Numbered from the stretch's first letter, positions 26,454-35,926 are shown. The stretch: DNA of 64,000 bases from Thioclava sp. SK-1 (GCF_001705665.1 NZ_MDHA01000032.1:434001-498000); one strand, 5' to 3'. The notes: generated from the sequence alone by a model not told the origin. Translations and numbers: made by a program.

Positions 26454-27074
26454 GTGACCAAACGCACGTCTGCCAAGTATAAAATTGACCGCCGTATGGG
26501 CGAAAACATCTGGGGACGCGCAAAATCCCCGGTGAACCGTCGTGAATATGGCCCAGGTCAGCACGGTCAGCGCCGCAAAGGCAAATTGTCGGACTTTGGT
26601 CTTCAGCTGCGTGCCAAGCAGAAGCTTAAAGGCCATTATGGCGACCTGACCGAGAAACAATTCCGTCGCATCTACGCCGAAGCAGAGCGTGTAAAAGGTG
26701 ACACGGGTGAAAACCTGATCGGTCTGTTGGAATCGCGTCTGGACGCGGTTGTATACCGTGCGAAACTGGTCCCGACCGTGTTTGCAGCGCGTCAGTTCGT
26801 CAATCATGGCCATGTGACCGTGAATGGCAAGCGCGTTAACATCCCTTCATACCGTGTTCGCGAAGGCGATGTGGTTGAGGTGCGCCAGAAGTCCAAGCAA
26901 TTGGCATTGGTGATGGAAGCACAGCAATCGGCTGAGCGCGACATCCCTGACTATTTGGACGTTGACGGTTCGAAACTGACCGTAACCTTCGTTCGCGCCC
27001 CGGCATTGGGCGATGTTCCTTATGCTGTGCAGATGGAACCGAATCTGGTTGTCGAATTCTACGCGAAAAACTGA
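26454..27074 (+). CDS. rpsD: 30S ribosomal protein S4
   Basis: 206-residue S4, a primary 16S rRNA binding protein that starts assembly of the small subunit body. N terminus [20 protein letters not shown] is the alphaproteobacterial form without zinc cysteines. The S4 RNA-binding domain covers about residues 97-160 ([20 protein letters not shown], then [17 protein letters not shown]). It starts with GTG at 26454, with AAGGAG about eight bases upstream; an in-frame ATG seven codons earlier lies before the ribosome binding site. As usual in alphaproteobacteria it is outside the main ribosomal operon. A strong terminator follows. Confidence 0.98.
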   Translation: MTKRTSAKYKIDRRMGENIWGRAKSPVNRREYGPGQHGQRRKGKLSDFGLQLRAKQKLKGHYGDLTEKQFRRIYAEAERVKGDTGENLIGLLESRLDAVVYRAKLVPTVFAARQFVNHGHVTVNGKRVNIPSYRVREGDVVEVRQKSKQLALVMEAQQSAERDIPDYLDVDGSKLTVTFVRAPALGDVPYAVQMEPNLVVEFYAKN

Positions 27075-27107
27075 TCTTACAGTTTTTCGACCGTGGCAAG
27101 ATTTACG

Positions 27108-27136
27108 AAAAGCCGCCCTGTTGGGGCGGCTTTTTT
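27108..27136 (+). terminator. Rho-independent terminator of rpsD
   Basis: AAAAGCCGCCC (27108-27118) pairs perfectly with GGGCGGCTTTT (27124-27134), 5-base loop, followed by T. Confidence 0.93.
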
Positions 27137-27178
27137 GCTGTGGCTGTGACATGATCTTGTTGGGGCGACAGCATATAT

Positions 27179-27206
27179 AAAAACGCGCGCCGGGTGACGG
27201 CGCGCG
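27179..27206 (-). terminator. Rho-independent terminator of the 27220-27651 gene
   Basis: CGCGCGCCG (27184-27192) pairs with CGGCGCGCG (27198-27206), loop GGTGA. On the minus strand it is followed by TTTTT, 14 bases after the stop codon. Confidence 0.88.
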
Positions 27207-27219
27207 GTGAAAGATTGGG

Positions 27220-27651
27220 TTAGCGGGTCAGGAAAGACCATTGCGGCCAGCTTATGCCGACATCGTCATCATCTTTTTGAAAAACCTCGCGATAGGCGCC
27301 GGTTTCAAGATTTTCAAAATAATCCCGGATTGCAGTATCGCCGCGCAGCTTGGGCTTAATATGCAGGTTTGAGCGCAGCTTGACCTCTTCTACGCCACGC
27401 AGCAATGCGCGTTTTGTTCCGCTGCTCCAACGACCGTTGGATACACCGGTGAATAAATCCATATAGAGCAATTCTTTTTGCACAGCGACGCGGCGACTTT
27501 CTGGCAATGAGCGGAAGGCGGCCTCTAGCGGGTCGCCGGCTGCGGCTGGCTGTGCCGCGATCATAGTGCCTACCATTAGACCGCCCATCAACAGAGCCGC
27601 GCGTAGGTGGTGCAGGGTGTGGGTCCCAATCGTCAAGTTTACAATATACAT
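27220..27651 (-). CDS. Small exported protein with a peptidoglycan-binding-like segment
   Basis: 143-residue predicted exported protein. The signal peptide has its hydrophobic core at LRAALLMGGLMVGTMIA and probable cleavage after QPAAA (residue 38). The segment RRVAVQKELLYMDLFTGVSNGRWSSGTKRALL resembles a degenerate PG_binding_1 repeat (helix, then GxxNGxW...GT). The remaining C terminus is acidic and unassigned (KDDDDVGISWPQW). GAGGA stands eight bases upstream of the ATG. It has its own terminator and is divergent from hisC. Function unknown; a cell-wall contact is only suggested. Confidence 0.65.
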   Translation of the reverse strand: MYIVNLTIGTHTLHHLRAALLMGGLMVGTMIAAQPAAAGDPLEAAFRSLPESRRVAVQKELLYMDLFTGVSNGRWSSGTKRALLRGVEEVKLRSNLHIKPKLRGDTAIRDYFENLETGAYREVFQKDDDDVGISWPQWSFLTR

Positions 27652-27948
27652 AAAATTTTCCTCACTTCAGCCCGTAGTTATAATATCAAATCTAAATGAG
27701 GCATGAATCTGGCGGGGTCTGAGGCCGGACCGCGTCGAAATGTTCAAGTTTTACTTAATTTTGATTAACGGGATTGATGCGCTTTGGCGCTGTGTAACTT
27801 GGCGCGTGTCGCCAAATGTCGGTGGGTAGAAGGGCTATGTGTAATTTGGTTTTGCCCGCTCAGCGATATGGAGCAAATAAGCTTAATGAGTTCTGGAAAT
27901 GGTCCCGCGCTACGGGTAAAGAGGCGGGATAAGCCAAGGGACCAGACA

Positions 27949-29049
27949 ATGACCGATCAGATCCGTCCGCAGCCGGGCATCATGGATATTGCGCTTTATC
28001 AAGGCGGTGCGTCGCGGGTTGCAGGGCGCAGCGATGCCATTAAGCTTAGCTCCAACGAGAACCCTTTCGGGCCGTCGGACAAGGCGAAAGAGGCATTTGT
28101 AAAATGCGCGCATTCAATGCATCGCTACCCGTCCACAGATCATTTGGCCCTGCGCGAAGCGATTGCGGATGTGCATAAGCTGGATGTTTCACGCACGATT
28201 ATTGGCGTTGGATCGGATGAAATCTTGCACTTTTTATGCCAGGCCTATGTCGGGCAGGGCGATGAGGTGGTGTTCACCGAACATGGGTTCTTGATGTATC
28301 GCGTGTCCACGCTGGCCGCAGGTGGGACGCCCATCTCTGTTCCAGAGCGTGAGCGGACCACGGATGTTGACGCCATTTTGGCAGCTTGCACGGAACAGAC
28401 GAAATTGGTGTTTATCGCCAATCCGAACAATCCGACCGGAACGATGATCCCCCTTGCCGAATTGGAGCGGTTGGCCGTCGGTTTGCCACCCCAAGCAATC
28501 TTGGTGATCGATTCTGCCTATGCGGAATATGTCGAAGGCTATGACGGCGGGGCCGAGTTGGCTGGACGTTTGCCTAATGTCTTTATGACCCGGACCTTTT
28601 CCAAGATTTATGGGCTGGGCGGATTGCGCGTTGGCTGGGGCTATGGCCCGCAAGACATTATTGACGTGCTCAATCGTATTCGTGGGCCGTTCAATATGTC
28701 GACGACGCAGCTTGAAACGGCCGAGGCCGCTGTGCGCGATCAAGATTGGATTGACCGTTGCCGCAATGACAATACGCGTCTGCGCGGCTGGCTGGCCGAG
28801 GCTTTGGCGGAAAAAGGTGTGCCCTCGGATACATCGACAGCGAATTTCATTCTGGCGCGCTTTACCAGCCCGCAAGAGGCAGAAGCCTGCGATGCTTATC
28901 TGAAAACTGAAGGTGTGATCGTGCGCCTTGTCACCAGCTATAACCTGCCCAATTGCCTGCGGATCACGGTGGGGGATGAACCATCATGCCGCCGGGTGGC
29001 CCATTTGATCGGCCTGTTCAAAGTGCAATTCATGGCTGGCAACGCATGA
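27949..29049 (+). CDS. hisC: Histidinol-phosphate aminotransferase
   Basis: HisC, a class I/II PLP aminotransferase of 366 residues, makes histidinol phosphate and in many bacteria also transaminates aromatic precursors. Motifs: [12 protein letters not shown] (32-43), [20 protein letters not shown] (155-165), DSAYAEY (188-194), and the PLP lysine K219 in [17 protein letters not shown]. The start is set by the canonical N terminus with AAGGG upstream; a 55-codon extension is ignored. It overlaps tyrA by ATGA. The pairing with a TyrA-type enzyme suggests that here it serves tyrosine/phenylalanine synthesis as well as, or instead of, histidine. Confidence 0.92.
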   Translation: MTDQIRPQPGIMDIALYQGGASRVAGRSDAIKLSSNENPFGPSDKAKEAFVKCAHSMHRYPSTDHLALREAIADVHKLDVSRTIIGVGSDEILHFLCQAYVGQGDEVVFTEHGFLMYRVSTLAAGGTPISVPERERTTDVDAILAACTEQTKLVFIANPNNPTGTMIPLAELERLAVGLPPQAILVIDSAYAEYVEGYDGGAELAGRLPNVFMTRTFSKIYGLGGLRVGWGYGPQDIIDVLNRIRGPFNMSTTQLETAEAAVRDQDWIDRCRNDNTRLRGWLAEALAEKGVPSDTSTANFILARFTSPQEAEACDAYLKTEGVIVRLVTSYNLPNCLRITVGDEPSCRRVAHLIGLFKVQFMAGNA

Positions 29050-29972
29050 GCCGGTATAACAAGGTTGCGCTGATCGGTTTGGGCCTCATTGCCTCATCTA
29101 TGGCGCGGGCGATGCGCGAGCATGATCTGGCGGGCGCTATTTCTGGTCATGCGCGCTCTGCCCAGACACGGCAGACGGCGCTGGATATCGGCCTGGTCGA
29201 TACGGTCCATGAAACCGCAGCGCAGGCTGTGCAGGGCGCCGATCTGGTGGTTCTATGTGTTCCGGTGGGCGCGATGGGCGCAATTGCTGCAGAGATCGCG
29301 CCGCATCTTGCACCCGATGCGACAGTCACGGATGTTGGCTCGGTGAAGCAGGCGGTTATTGATGCGGTGCAGCCACATCTGCCTGACAACGTGCATTTTG
29401 TGCCCGGCCACCCCCTTGCCGGGACGGAGCAATCCGGACCGCGCTCAGGCTTTGCCACCCTGTTCGTGAACCGCTGGTGGTTGCTGACGCCGCAAGAGGG
29501 GGCGGATGCAAAGGCCGTGGCACGCTTGCGCGGCTTCTTAGAGGGAATGGGCGCCAACCTGGATGAGATGGACGCCCATCACCATGATCTGGTCTTGGCT
29601 GTGACCTCGCATTGTCCGCATTTGATCGCCTATACGATGGTGGGTGTGGCCGATCACATGCGCCGCGTCAGCCATTCGGAAATTATTAAATATTCGGCCT
29701 CGGGGTTTCGGGACTTTACCCGGATCGCGGCCTCTGACCCGACGATGTGGCGTGATGTGTTCTTGACCAATAAAGACGCCACACTGGATATCCTTGGGCG
29801 GTTCACCGAAGAATTGTTCATGCTGCAACGGGCGATTCGTATGGAAGATGGCGATCTGTTGCACAGCTATTTTACCCGCACGCGTGGGATCCGTCGCTCG
29901 ATCATTGAAGCGGGGCAGGACACGGATGCGCCAGATTTTGGACGGGCTGCTAAGCCCGACACTTCGGTATGA
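29046..29972 (+). CDS. tyrA: Prephenate/arogenate dehydrogenase
   Basis: 308-residue NAD(P)-dependent dehydrogenase that converts prephenate or arogenate to the tyrosine precursor. Rossmann motif [17 protein letters not shown] at residues 7-23, [15 protein letters not shown] in the middle (the catalytic His), and the helical dimerisation domain with [18 protein letters not shown]. No chorismate mutase or ACT domain, so it is the monofunctional form. Its ATG lies in the hisC stop, and its own stop overlaps the next gene by ATGA. Confidence 0.93.
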   Translation: MSRYNKVALIGLGLIASSMARAMREHDLAGAISGHARSAQTRQTALDIGLVDTVHETAAQAVQGADLVVLCVPVGAMGAIAAEIAPHLAPDATVTDVGSVKQAVIDAVQPHLPDNVHFVPGHPLAGTEQSGPRSGFATLFVNRWWLLTPQEGADAKAVARLRGFLEGMGANLDEMDAHHHDLVLAVTSHCPHLIAYTMVGVADHMRRVSHSEIIKYSASGFRDFTRIAASDPTMWRDVFLTNKDATLDILGRFTEELFMLQRAIRMEDGDLLHSYFTRTRGIRRSIIEAGQDTDAPDFGRAAKPDTSV

Positions 29973-30568
29973 GCCGCGCCGTTCTGGGCGTCGCGCTGCT
30001 TGCGGTGACCACGCTGCTGAATTGTGGCGGGCGGCAGGCGGATTATGTCTCGACCGGGTCGTTATGCGGCGTGCGCGGCCTTGCCGGAGAGCCTATTCCA
30101 GATGTGGCTGGCCCGGGGGCCTGTGGTATCGACAATGCGGTGATGGTGCGTGCGGTGTCCGGTATTCGGCTGACCAGCCCGGCACAGGTTAATTGCACCA
30201 CAGCGCGGGCGTTGAAATCCTGGGTTGATAACGGGATTAAACCGGCAGTGGGGCGCAAGGGCGGTGGCATTGAGGCGCTGCAGGTCGCTGCAAGCTATGC
30301 TTGCCGTGGCCGTAATCGTCAGGTTGGCGCGAAACTGTCAGAACATGGCAAGGGCAATGCCGTTGATATTTCTGCGATCTTGTTGCGCGATGGATCGAAA
30401 TTGACGGTGCAAGACGATTGGCGACGTGAACGCAAGATCATGTCACGTATTCATCAATCGGCCTGTGGGACATTTGGAACCGTGCTGGGTCCAAATTCCG
30501 ACAGCTTCCATCAGGATCATTTCCATGTGGATACGGCCAGCCATCGCGGCGGGCCGTATTGCCGGTAA
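29969..30568 (+). CDS. Extensin-like lipoprotein
   Basis: 199-residue protein with an extensin-like C-terminal domain (Extensin-like_C). The N terminus has a lipobox-like TLLNCGG, so Cys19 is probably acylated. Domain signatures: KSWVDNGIKPAVGRKGGG, ASYACRGRN, SEHGKGNAVDIS, and the His-rich end FHQDHFHVD, which resembles the metal site of peptidoglycan peptidases such as VanY/MepA. Such proteins are common in alphaproteobacteria and are thought to act on murein, though this is mostly inferred from the fold. Translationally coupled to tyrA. Confidence 0.85.
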   Translation: MSRAVLGVALLAVTTLLNCGGRQADYVSTGSLCGVRGLAGEPIPDVAGPGACGIDNAVMVRAVSGIRLTSPAQVNCTTARALKSWVDNGIKPAVGRKGGGIEALQVAASYACRGRNRQVGAKLSEHGKGNAVDISAILLRDGSKLTVQDDWRRERKIMSRIHQSACGTFGTVLGPNSDSFHQDHFHVDTASHRGGPYCR

Positions 30569-30591
30569 TTTTAGAACCTTACGGCCAATTC

Positions 30592-31626
30592 TTAACGTAA
30601 CACCGGAGCCGGTCCAACGGGTAGGCCGGCAATACGCATTTGGCCATCTTTAAATACGACTTTCAGTTCCAGCGCCTGATCTGGCGTTTTCGCCGCCATT
30701 TGTCCGGCCAACATGGTGATCATCGGTTTTTGTTTTTGGGGCAGCAGCCCTGCCTCTACCAACAGGTCCAGCCATGCCTTCCAATCCACCGAGCGTAAGG
30801 TCAACGTGCCAGAGGGACGCCCGTCAGCCGCAATCGCAATCGCACCTTCCGCAGACAACGCCTTACCGCCCCAGGACATGGTCAGGTCGCGAACTTGCAA
30901 CGTGTCCAGCACCGGGGGAACCAAGGTTGCCGCCTTATCCAGCGGGGCTGACAGCCCGGCAATGGCGTCCAGATGCAGCCGCTCTATCGTCAGTGGCAGA
31001 CCTTTTGGCAAATAATGTGCCATGGCCTGCGGGGCGACCAGATCGGTCAGCTCTGTCCCGATGCGATAGGCCGCCGCGGGGGCTGCGGCAACGCCGCCCG
31101 TCGCCTGTGCCGACAAAAGGGCCGTATCGGGCGATTGCGCGGCGACGGCCAAACGCAGCTGATCGGCACGGATCGCCTGTTTTGGTTGTCCCTCTGGCGT
31201 CAGCACCGGGGATTTGATCACGGCCACGGCCTCTTGCAACGGCAAACTGGTCGAAAACCCGGTTTCGATTGATGCGCGCGTGTCTTTGCTTGACAGGGTA
31301 AAGGTTTGGTCGCCCATTCGCAGCGCTTGTTCATCGGGCAAGAAGATGATCGCTTGGTTGGGTTGATAGCTCAGCGCGAAGACCTGCGCGCGTGGGGTTG
31401 TCCAGCTTAGAAACCCATCTGCGCTGTCCAATTGCGGTTGCGAAAAGGTCAGATCAAACCGGGATGGGAACCCGCGTAGCGTGACATCTTCAGCATCACC
31501 CCAACCGGCATTGCGTGCAATAGTGATCAGATCGCGCGCGCCATTCAGCGCGGTGCGTGACCCCACAACCCAATAGGCGGCGTAAAGCGCGGCCAATACC
31601 GCGGCCAAGCCAATCAGCTTTTTCAT
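30592..31626 (-). CDS. DUF2125 envelope protein
   Basis: 344-residue protein with one N-terminal membrane anchor or signal (KLIGLAAVLAALYAAYWVVG) and a long beta-rich region with repeated LxLxxxD-type strands, typical of DUF2125 in alphaproteobacteria. The function is unknown. The strand pattern, such as GFPSRFDLTFSQPQLD and RPSGTLTLRSVDWKAW, is like AsmA/YdgA-type periplasmic proteins. ATG 31626 is preferred because GGGGAC precedes it. It is convergent with the extensin-like gene, 23 bases apart. Confidence 0.75.
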   Translation of the reverse strand: MKKLIGLAAVLAALYAAYWVVGSRTALNGARDLITIARNAGWGDAEDVTLRGFPSRFDLTFSQPQLDSADGFLSWTTPRAQVFALSYQPNQAIIFLPDEQALRMGDQTFTLSSKDTRASIETGFSTSLPLQEAVAVIKSPVLTPEGQPKQAIRADQLRLAVAAQSPDTALLSAQATGGVAAAPAAAYRIGTELTDLVAPQAMAHYLPKGLPLTIERLHLDAIAGLSAPLDKAATLVPPVLDTLQVRDLTMSWGGKALSAEGAIAIAADGRPSGTLTLRSVDWKAWLDLLVEAGLLPQKQKPMITMLAGQMAAKTPDQALELKVVFKDGQMRIAGLPVGPAPVLR

Positions 31627-31692
31627 ATCCACTGTCCCCTTCATCGCAGCCTTGTTTTCATTTATGTCGAGATGAAAGGGAGAACCAGTAAA

Positions 31693-32238
31693 ATGACCGA
31701 AACGTTATGGATCTTTGGCTATGGATCGCTGATCTGGCGGCCGGGTTTCACCCCTGCCGAGCGGATTTTGGCCCGCGCTGAGGGTTGGACACGGTCGTTT
31801 TGCATGACCTCAATCCATTATCGCGGAACCACCGCGCAGCCCGGATTGGTGCTGGCGTTGGACCATGCGCCAGGCAGCGTGTGTTCGGGGCTGGCGCTGT
31901 CGGTGCCTGCCGGAGAGGAGGAAGAGGTTCTGGCCTATTTGCGCGCGCGTGAGCTGGTGTCGGATGCCTATGAAGAGCGCCGCATTCCACTGTTGCTTGC
32001 CGATGGCCGCAAAGTGGAGGCCGTGACCTATGTCATTCGTCATGATTGCGGGCAATTCGTGCAATATGACCTTGAAACGCAGGCGAAAATCATTGCGCAA
32101 GCCTGTGGTGAGGTTGGCCCCAATTGTGATTACCTGTGGAACACGGCGCAGCATTTGTCTGATCTGGGCGTGGCAGATCCCGATCTGGACTGGTTGGCAG
32201 TGCGGGTGCGGGTGCTACGCCAAGACATAGACGTGTAG
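31693..32238 (+). CDS. Gamma-glutamylcyclotransferase, ChaC-like
   Basis: 181-residue ChaC-family enzyme. It begins TLWIFGYGSLIWRPGF, the conserved substrate loop that binds the gamma-glutamyl group; the catalytic Glu is likely in YLRARELVSDAYEERRIPL. ChaC enzymes cleave glutathione to 5-oxoproline and Cys-Gly. AAGGGAGA stands nine bases before ATG 31693, so the ATG seven codons earlier is rejected. Single gene, divergent from the DUF2125 gene. Confidence 0.9.
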   Translation: MTETLWIFGYGSLIWRPGFTPAERILARAEGWTRSFCMTSIHYRGTTAQPGLVLALDHAPGSVCSGLALSVPAGEEEEVLAYLRARELVSDAYEERRIPLLLADGRKVEAVTYVIRHDCGQFVQYDLETQAKIIAQACGEVGPNCDYLWNTAQHLSDLGVADPDLDWLAVRVRVLRQDIDV

Positions 32239-32319
32239 ACAATCTGCGCAATGGCCCTTGGCGAATGCCTGCACCCCGGCTAGGGTTTTGGAAACATGCG
32301 AAAAGAGCAGGGGCCGCAT

Positions 32320-33507
32320 ATGTCCGACCAGAAGATCCGATTGGATCCGCAATTCTCCCAACCGGTGCGACAAGTTCTGATGATGCTTGTGGTGCTGGGG
32401 CTTGTGGGCGTGGGCGGTTGGTTCGCATATGCCCGGATTTTCCCGATCTTTTTGGCCAATCCGTGGCTGAATGGGGTGATTGCAACCGTCTTTGTTGCCG
32501 GCGTTTTGGCCTGCTTTTGGCAGGTTGTGCAGTTGGTCAAGGCGGTGGTCTGGATCGAAAGCTTTGCCGCCGACCGCCCCGGCCGCCCCAATGTCAACGC
32601 GCCATCAATGCTGGCACCGCTGGCGTCGCTATTGGGCGCGCGCGGACGCGGTCAGATCGCCACTTCGGCCACGCGCTCTATTTTGGAATCGGTGGGCACC
32701 CGGATTGACGAAGCCCGCGATATCACCCGCTATGTCACGGGTTTACTGATCTTTCTGGGTCTGTTGGGAACGTTCTACGGTCTGGCTACGACGGTTCCGG
32801 CGGTGGTGGAAACCATCCGCGCATTGGCCCCACAAGAGGGCGAATCTAGTATCGCGGTTTTTGATAAGTTGATGACCGGGCTTGAGGCGCAGCTGGGCGG
32901 TATGGGCACGGCGTTTTCGTCCTCTCTGCTGGGGTTGGCGGGCTCTCTTGTTGTTGGGTTGCTTGAATTATTTGTCACCCATGGCCAAAACCGGTTCTAC
33001 CGAGAGCTGGAAGAATGGCTGTCGTCGATCACCCGGCTTAGCTTTGCTGCAATAGATGGGGATAATGGCGAAGGCTCTATCGTCGCTGAAATTCTGGATC
33101 ATATGTCGGAACAGATGGAAGGCCTTCAGCGCATGTTTTCGGACGCGGATGCGTCGCGCGCGCAGGTCGACGCGCGGTTGGGGCAGATGTCTTATGTGAT
33201 GGAATCCCTTGCCGAACGTTTGGGCCATGAGGTCGACGCGCGTGCCGCCCAAGCGCAGGCGTTGGAACATATGGCGCATGGGCAAGATCGCCTGATCGCT
33301 GCCTTGGAGGGGCTGGCCGCGCGCCACGACGCCGATCAAAGCGCAGAGACCGATGCAGAGATGCGTATGCGGATGCGTTCGATTGACGGACAAATGGCAC
33401 GGATGTTGGAAGAGCTTTCGGCCGGGCGGCAAGAAAGCATGGCGGAGCTGCGCAATGATTTTGCCGCGCTGACCCGCGCATTGTTGTCACGCAACCGGGA
33501 GTCCTAA
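32320..33507 (+). CDS. MotA/TolQ/ExbB-like proton-channel protein
   Basis: 395-residue membrane protein. Helices lie near 18-38, 51-72, 138-158 (GLLIFLGLLGTFYGLATTV) and 195-218 (GTAFSSSLLGLAGSLVVGLL); the last two match the conserved MotA/TolQ/ExbB pore helices. The C-terminal third (about 255-395) is a Met/Gln/Ala-rich coiled coil. It ends one base before the OmpA/MotB-like gene, so the two form a two-gene stator-like unit. Unlike flagellar MotA, it has a long cytosolic coiled-coil tail. Related pairs occur in many Rhodobacteraceae chromosomes without known function, and also as ZorAB in Zorya defence, but zorC/D/E are absent here. ATG 32320 is preferred over 32296 because AGGGGC precedes it. 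Confidence 0.82.
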   Translation: MSDQKIRLDPQFSQPVRQVLMMLVVLGLVGVGGWFAYARIFPIFLANPWLNGVIATVFVAGVLACFWQVVQLVKAVVWIESFAADRPGRPNVNAPSMLAPLASLLGARGRGQIATSATRSILESVGTRIDEARDITRYVTGLLIFLGLLGTFYGLATTVPAVVETIRALAPQEGESSIAVFDKLMTGLEAQLGGMGTAFSSSLLGLAGSLVVGLLELFVTHGQNRFYRELEEWLSSITRLSFAAIDGDNGEGSIVAEILDHMSEQMEGLQRMFSDADASRAQVDARLGQMSYVMESLAERLGHEVDARAAQAQALEHMAHGQDRLIAALEGLAARHDADQSAETDAEMRMRMRSIDGQMARMLEELSAGRQESMAELRNDFAALTRALLSRNRES

Positions 33508-33508
33508 G

Positions 33509-34942
33509 ATGGGCTTGCAACGGCGTGGCGCCAACCGTTTTTCGGCAAATATTTGGCCGGGTTTCGTGGACGCGATGACGGCGCTTTTGCTGGTGCTGAT
33601 GTTCGTTTTGACGATCTTTATGGTGGTGCAATCTGTTTTGCGCGAAACGATCACAACAAAAGAGACCGAGCTGTCTGTTCTGGCGCAGCAGGTCGCTGGA
33701 CTGGCCGATGCGCTGTCCCTAAGTGAAATTCAAGTCAGCGATTTGCAAGGTGCGCTGGATGTGGCCCAAGGTCAGGTGAGCGAACAAAACGCGATGATCT
33801 CTGCGTTGAATGCCCAATTAGACGCGAATACATCGCAGCTTATGCAGGCCGAACAGCAAATTACCGCATTTGAATCGCAGGTTGCGGCGCTATTGGCGGC
33901 GTCGTCGCGCGATCAATCGCGCATTGCATCATTGGAGGCGTCGCGCGATGCGGCGCGCGCGGATGCGGATAGCCGGGCAGAGCAGCTGCGACTGGACCGC
34001 GCCACGATGGAAGCGCTGCGTGAAAAGCTTCAGGCCTCGGGTGATGAATTGGCGGCGATGACGCTGGCCTTGGAACAGGCGCGCGCAGACGCGGAAGATA
34101 CGCTGACCCTTTTGGCGGCGGCGGAAGCGGCCCGCGATCGTTTGCAAGGCGAATTGACCCGCAGTGTGACGGAAGCGGAGCGTAAGGAGGTCTTGGCGCA
34201 GCTTGCGCAGAAGACACTGGCGCAGCAAGAAGCGACAGGCGCGGACGCGGCCCGCAAGCTGGCGCTGTTGAACCAACAAATCGCCAGCCTGCGTGGGCAA
34301 TTGGGGCAGCTGCAAGGGTTATTGGACGATTCTGCGCAGCGCGACACCGATTCCAAGGTGCAAGTAGAGGCCTTGGGAAGTCAGCTGAACCAGGCCTTAG
34401 CGCAGCTGGCCGCAGAGCAAAAACGCCGCGCAGCATTGGAAGAGCAAGCGCGTTTGGCCGCAGAGGCCGAGGCGCGCGATTTGACGCGCTATCGTTCTGA
34501 ATTCTTTGGCCGTTTGTCACAAATCCTCGAAGGACGCGAGGGTGTTAAGGTTGTAGGCGACCGGTTTGTATTTTCATCTGAGGTGCTGTTTGCGCCCGGT
34601 TCTGCGACACTGTCGGCGGCAGGTCAGGCACAGATCGCGCAGGTCACGCAATTGCTGGAAGAGTTGGCGGCGCAGATCCCACCTGAATTGGATTGGATCA
34701 TCCGTGTAGATGGTCATACTGATAATGTGCCGTTGTCCGGGCAAGGGCAATTCCGCGATAACTGGGAGCTGTCACAGGCCCGCGCACTGTCCGTTGTGCG
34801 CTATATGACTGATGCTTTGGGCTTTGCGCCCGAGCGGCTGGCAGCGACGGGTTTTGCAGAGTTTCGCCCGGTGGCGGAAGGCAATTCAGAGGCTGCGCGG
34901 GCACAGAACCGACGGATTGAGCTGAAACTGACTGAGCGTTAG
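33509..34942 (+). CDS. MotB/OmpA-like peptidoglycan-binding stator protein
   Basis: 477-residue partner of the preceding channel. One membrane helix (about 20-42) begins with FVDAMTALLLVLM, where D21 matches the proton-carrying Asp of MotB/ZorB. A very long coiled coil follows (about 50-325, rich in Gln, Ala and Leu), then an OmpA-type peptidoglycan-binding domain (about 345-475) with IIRVDGHTDNVPL and NWELSQARALSVVRYM. This arrangement lets an ion-driven membrane motor grip the cell wall at a distance. It converges on the M23 peptidase gene with stop codons overlapping by four bases (TTAG). Confidence 0.82.
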   Translation: MGLQRRGANRFSANIWPGFVDAMTALLLVLMFVLTIFMVVQSVLRETITTKETELSVLAQQVAGLADALSLSEIQVSDLQGALDVAQGQVSEQNAMISALNAQLDANTSQLMQAEQQITAFESQVAALLAASSRDQSRIASLEASRDAARADADSRAEQLRLDRATMEALREKLQASGDELAAMTLALEQARADAEDTLTLLAAAEAARDRLQGELTRSVTEAERKEVLAQLAQKTLAQQEATGADAARKLALLNQQIASLRGQLGQLQGLLDDSAQRDTDSKVQVEALGSQLNQALAQLAAEQKRRAALEEQARLAAEAEARDLTRYRSEFFGRLSQILEGREGVKVVGDRFVFSSEVLFAPGSATLSAAGQAQIAQVTQLLEELAAQIPPELDWIIRVDGHTDNVPLSGQGQFRDNWELSQARALSVVRYMTDALGFAPERLAATGFAEFRPVAEGNSEAARAQNRRIELKLTER

Positions 34943-35925
34943 GGTGCAATCGTTAGATTAACGGTAGTGCTGTCGATGATTTCGTCAGTGCGTCGCACTG
35001 TAATCTGCGCCTGATACGCGCCGGCAGGTGCGCCATTCGGCAGACGCTTTCCGGCATATCGCGAAAATAGGGCCTGATTCTTCGTCGCGGTGCTGATGTG
35101 GTCAAACTGAAACCCATTCGGCCCGGTCGCGGTCAGTTGGATCTGATCTTGGTCGCGAAGGCCAAACCCATAGGTCCAAATGATCAGAGCGGGGGCATTT
35201 TTATCCGGATTTTCCGGCCATATTCCCGCCTTCAGGTCAGTGTAGTCTGGAGCCGCGGCACTGAAACCTGCGCTTAGAATGCCGCCCGCCTGATAAGGTG
35301 GCTCATCTTGCCACAGCGTCGTCTGATCGGTCATCTTACCGCAGGTGTCGTTGACACGGCCAGCGGTGAACGGGTCTACGGACGTGCCATCATGACGAAT
35401 TTCAAAATGTAGATGCGGAAACGCCGCTTTGCCCGATTGACCGATCTGGCCAAGCACGCTGCCGGTGTCGACACGCATACCGCTGGTGACCGCGACGCTG
35501 CCTTGTAGCATATGGCAATATTGCGTTTGCCAGCCGCCGGGATGGTTGATCACCACACCATTTCCACATTCTACCCCGGTGACCGCGCCACCATTGGCGA
35601 AAACACCATCTGCTTCGCCATCACGGCGGCCTTGAACGATTCCGGGGGCCGCGGCGTGGATGGTCACGCCCGCTTGCATATTTGCTTGGGTGGCAAGGGC
35701 AATATCGGTTCCGTCATGGCCATCATAGGTTAGATTTTCACATGTGAAATCAATGGCGTTTTGGCTCGGATCATGATCGACATAGTTTTGAATATAACAG
35801 GTTTCGCCCAGCTTGCATTCGACAGGAAAGGCAAAACCCGTCTGAGCACCAAACACGGGTGCACTTATGCTTTCGGCCCCGCAGGGCAGGGCCGAAAAAC
35901 ATATCACTATGGCACAGGCCCGCAC
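34939..35925 (-). CDS. M23-family murein endopeptidase
   Basis: 328-residue exported LytM/M23 metallopeptidase. Short signal peptide (to about residue 18-22). Zinc motifs: H70 and D74 in GHDGTDIA (HxxxD), H138 in QYCHML, and H171/H173 in FPHLHFE (HxH). All catalytic residues are present, so it should cut peptidoglycan cross-links. The C-terminal part (about 200-328) is an Ig-like or beta-rich extension of unknown use. It starts with GTG two bases before the clpA stop; the exact start is uncertain because a second GTG follows six codons later. Confidence 0.87.
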   Translation of the reverse strand: MRACAIVICFSALPCGAESISAPVFGAQTGFAFPVECKLGETCYIQNYVDHDPSQNAIDFTCENLTYDGHDGTDIALATQANMQAGVTIHAAAPGIVQGRRDGEADGVFANGGAVTGVECGNGVVINHPGGWQTQYCHMLQGSVAVTSGMRVDTGSVLGQIGQSGKAAFPHLHFEIRHDGTSVDPFTAGRVNDTCGKMTDQTTLWQDEPPYQAGGILSAGFSAAAPDYTDLKAGIWPENPDKNAPALIIWTYGFGLRDQDQIQLTATGPNGFQFDHISTATKNQALFSRYAGKRLPNGAPAGAYQAQITVRRTDEIIDSTTVNLTIAP

Positions 35926-35926
35926 C

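Noticed and set aside
27755-27769. CtrA-type site TTAA...TTAAC before hisC
   Set aside because: The spacing between the two TTAA boxes is six, not the usual seven, and the AT-rich context makes chance likely.
31659-31680. Fourth copy of the GGATATTT...AAGATGAAA element
   Set aside because: Only ATTTATGTCGAGATGAAAG is shared and the GGAT block is missing; most of the match is the ribosome binding region of the ChaC-like gene.
32320-34942. Zorya anti-phage system
   Set aside because: Only the ZorA/ZorB-like pair is present. Neighbours are a ChaC-like enzyme, an M23 peptidase and clpA; there is no ZorC, ZorD or ZorE, and the setting is core chromosome.
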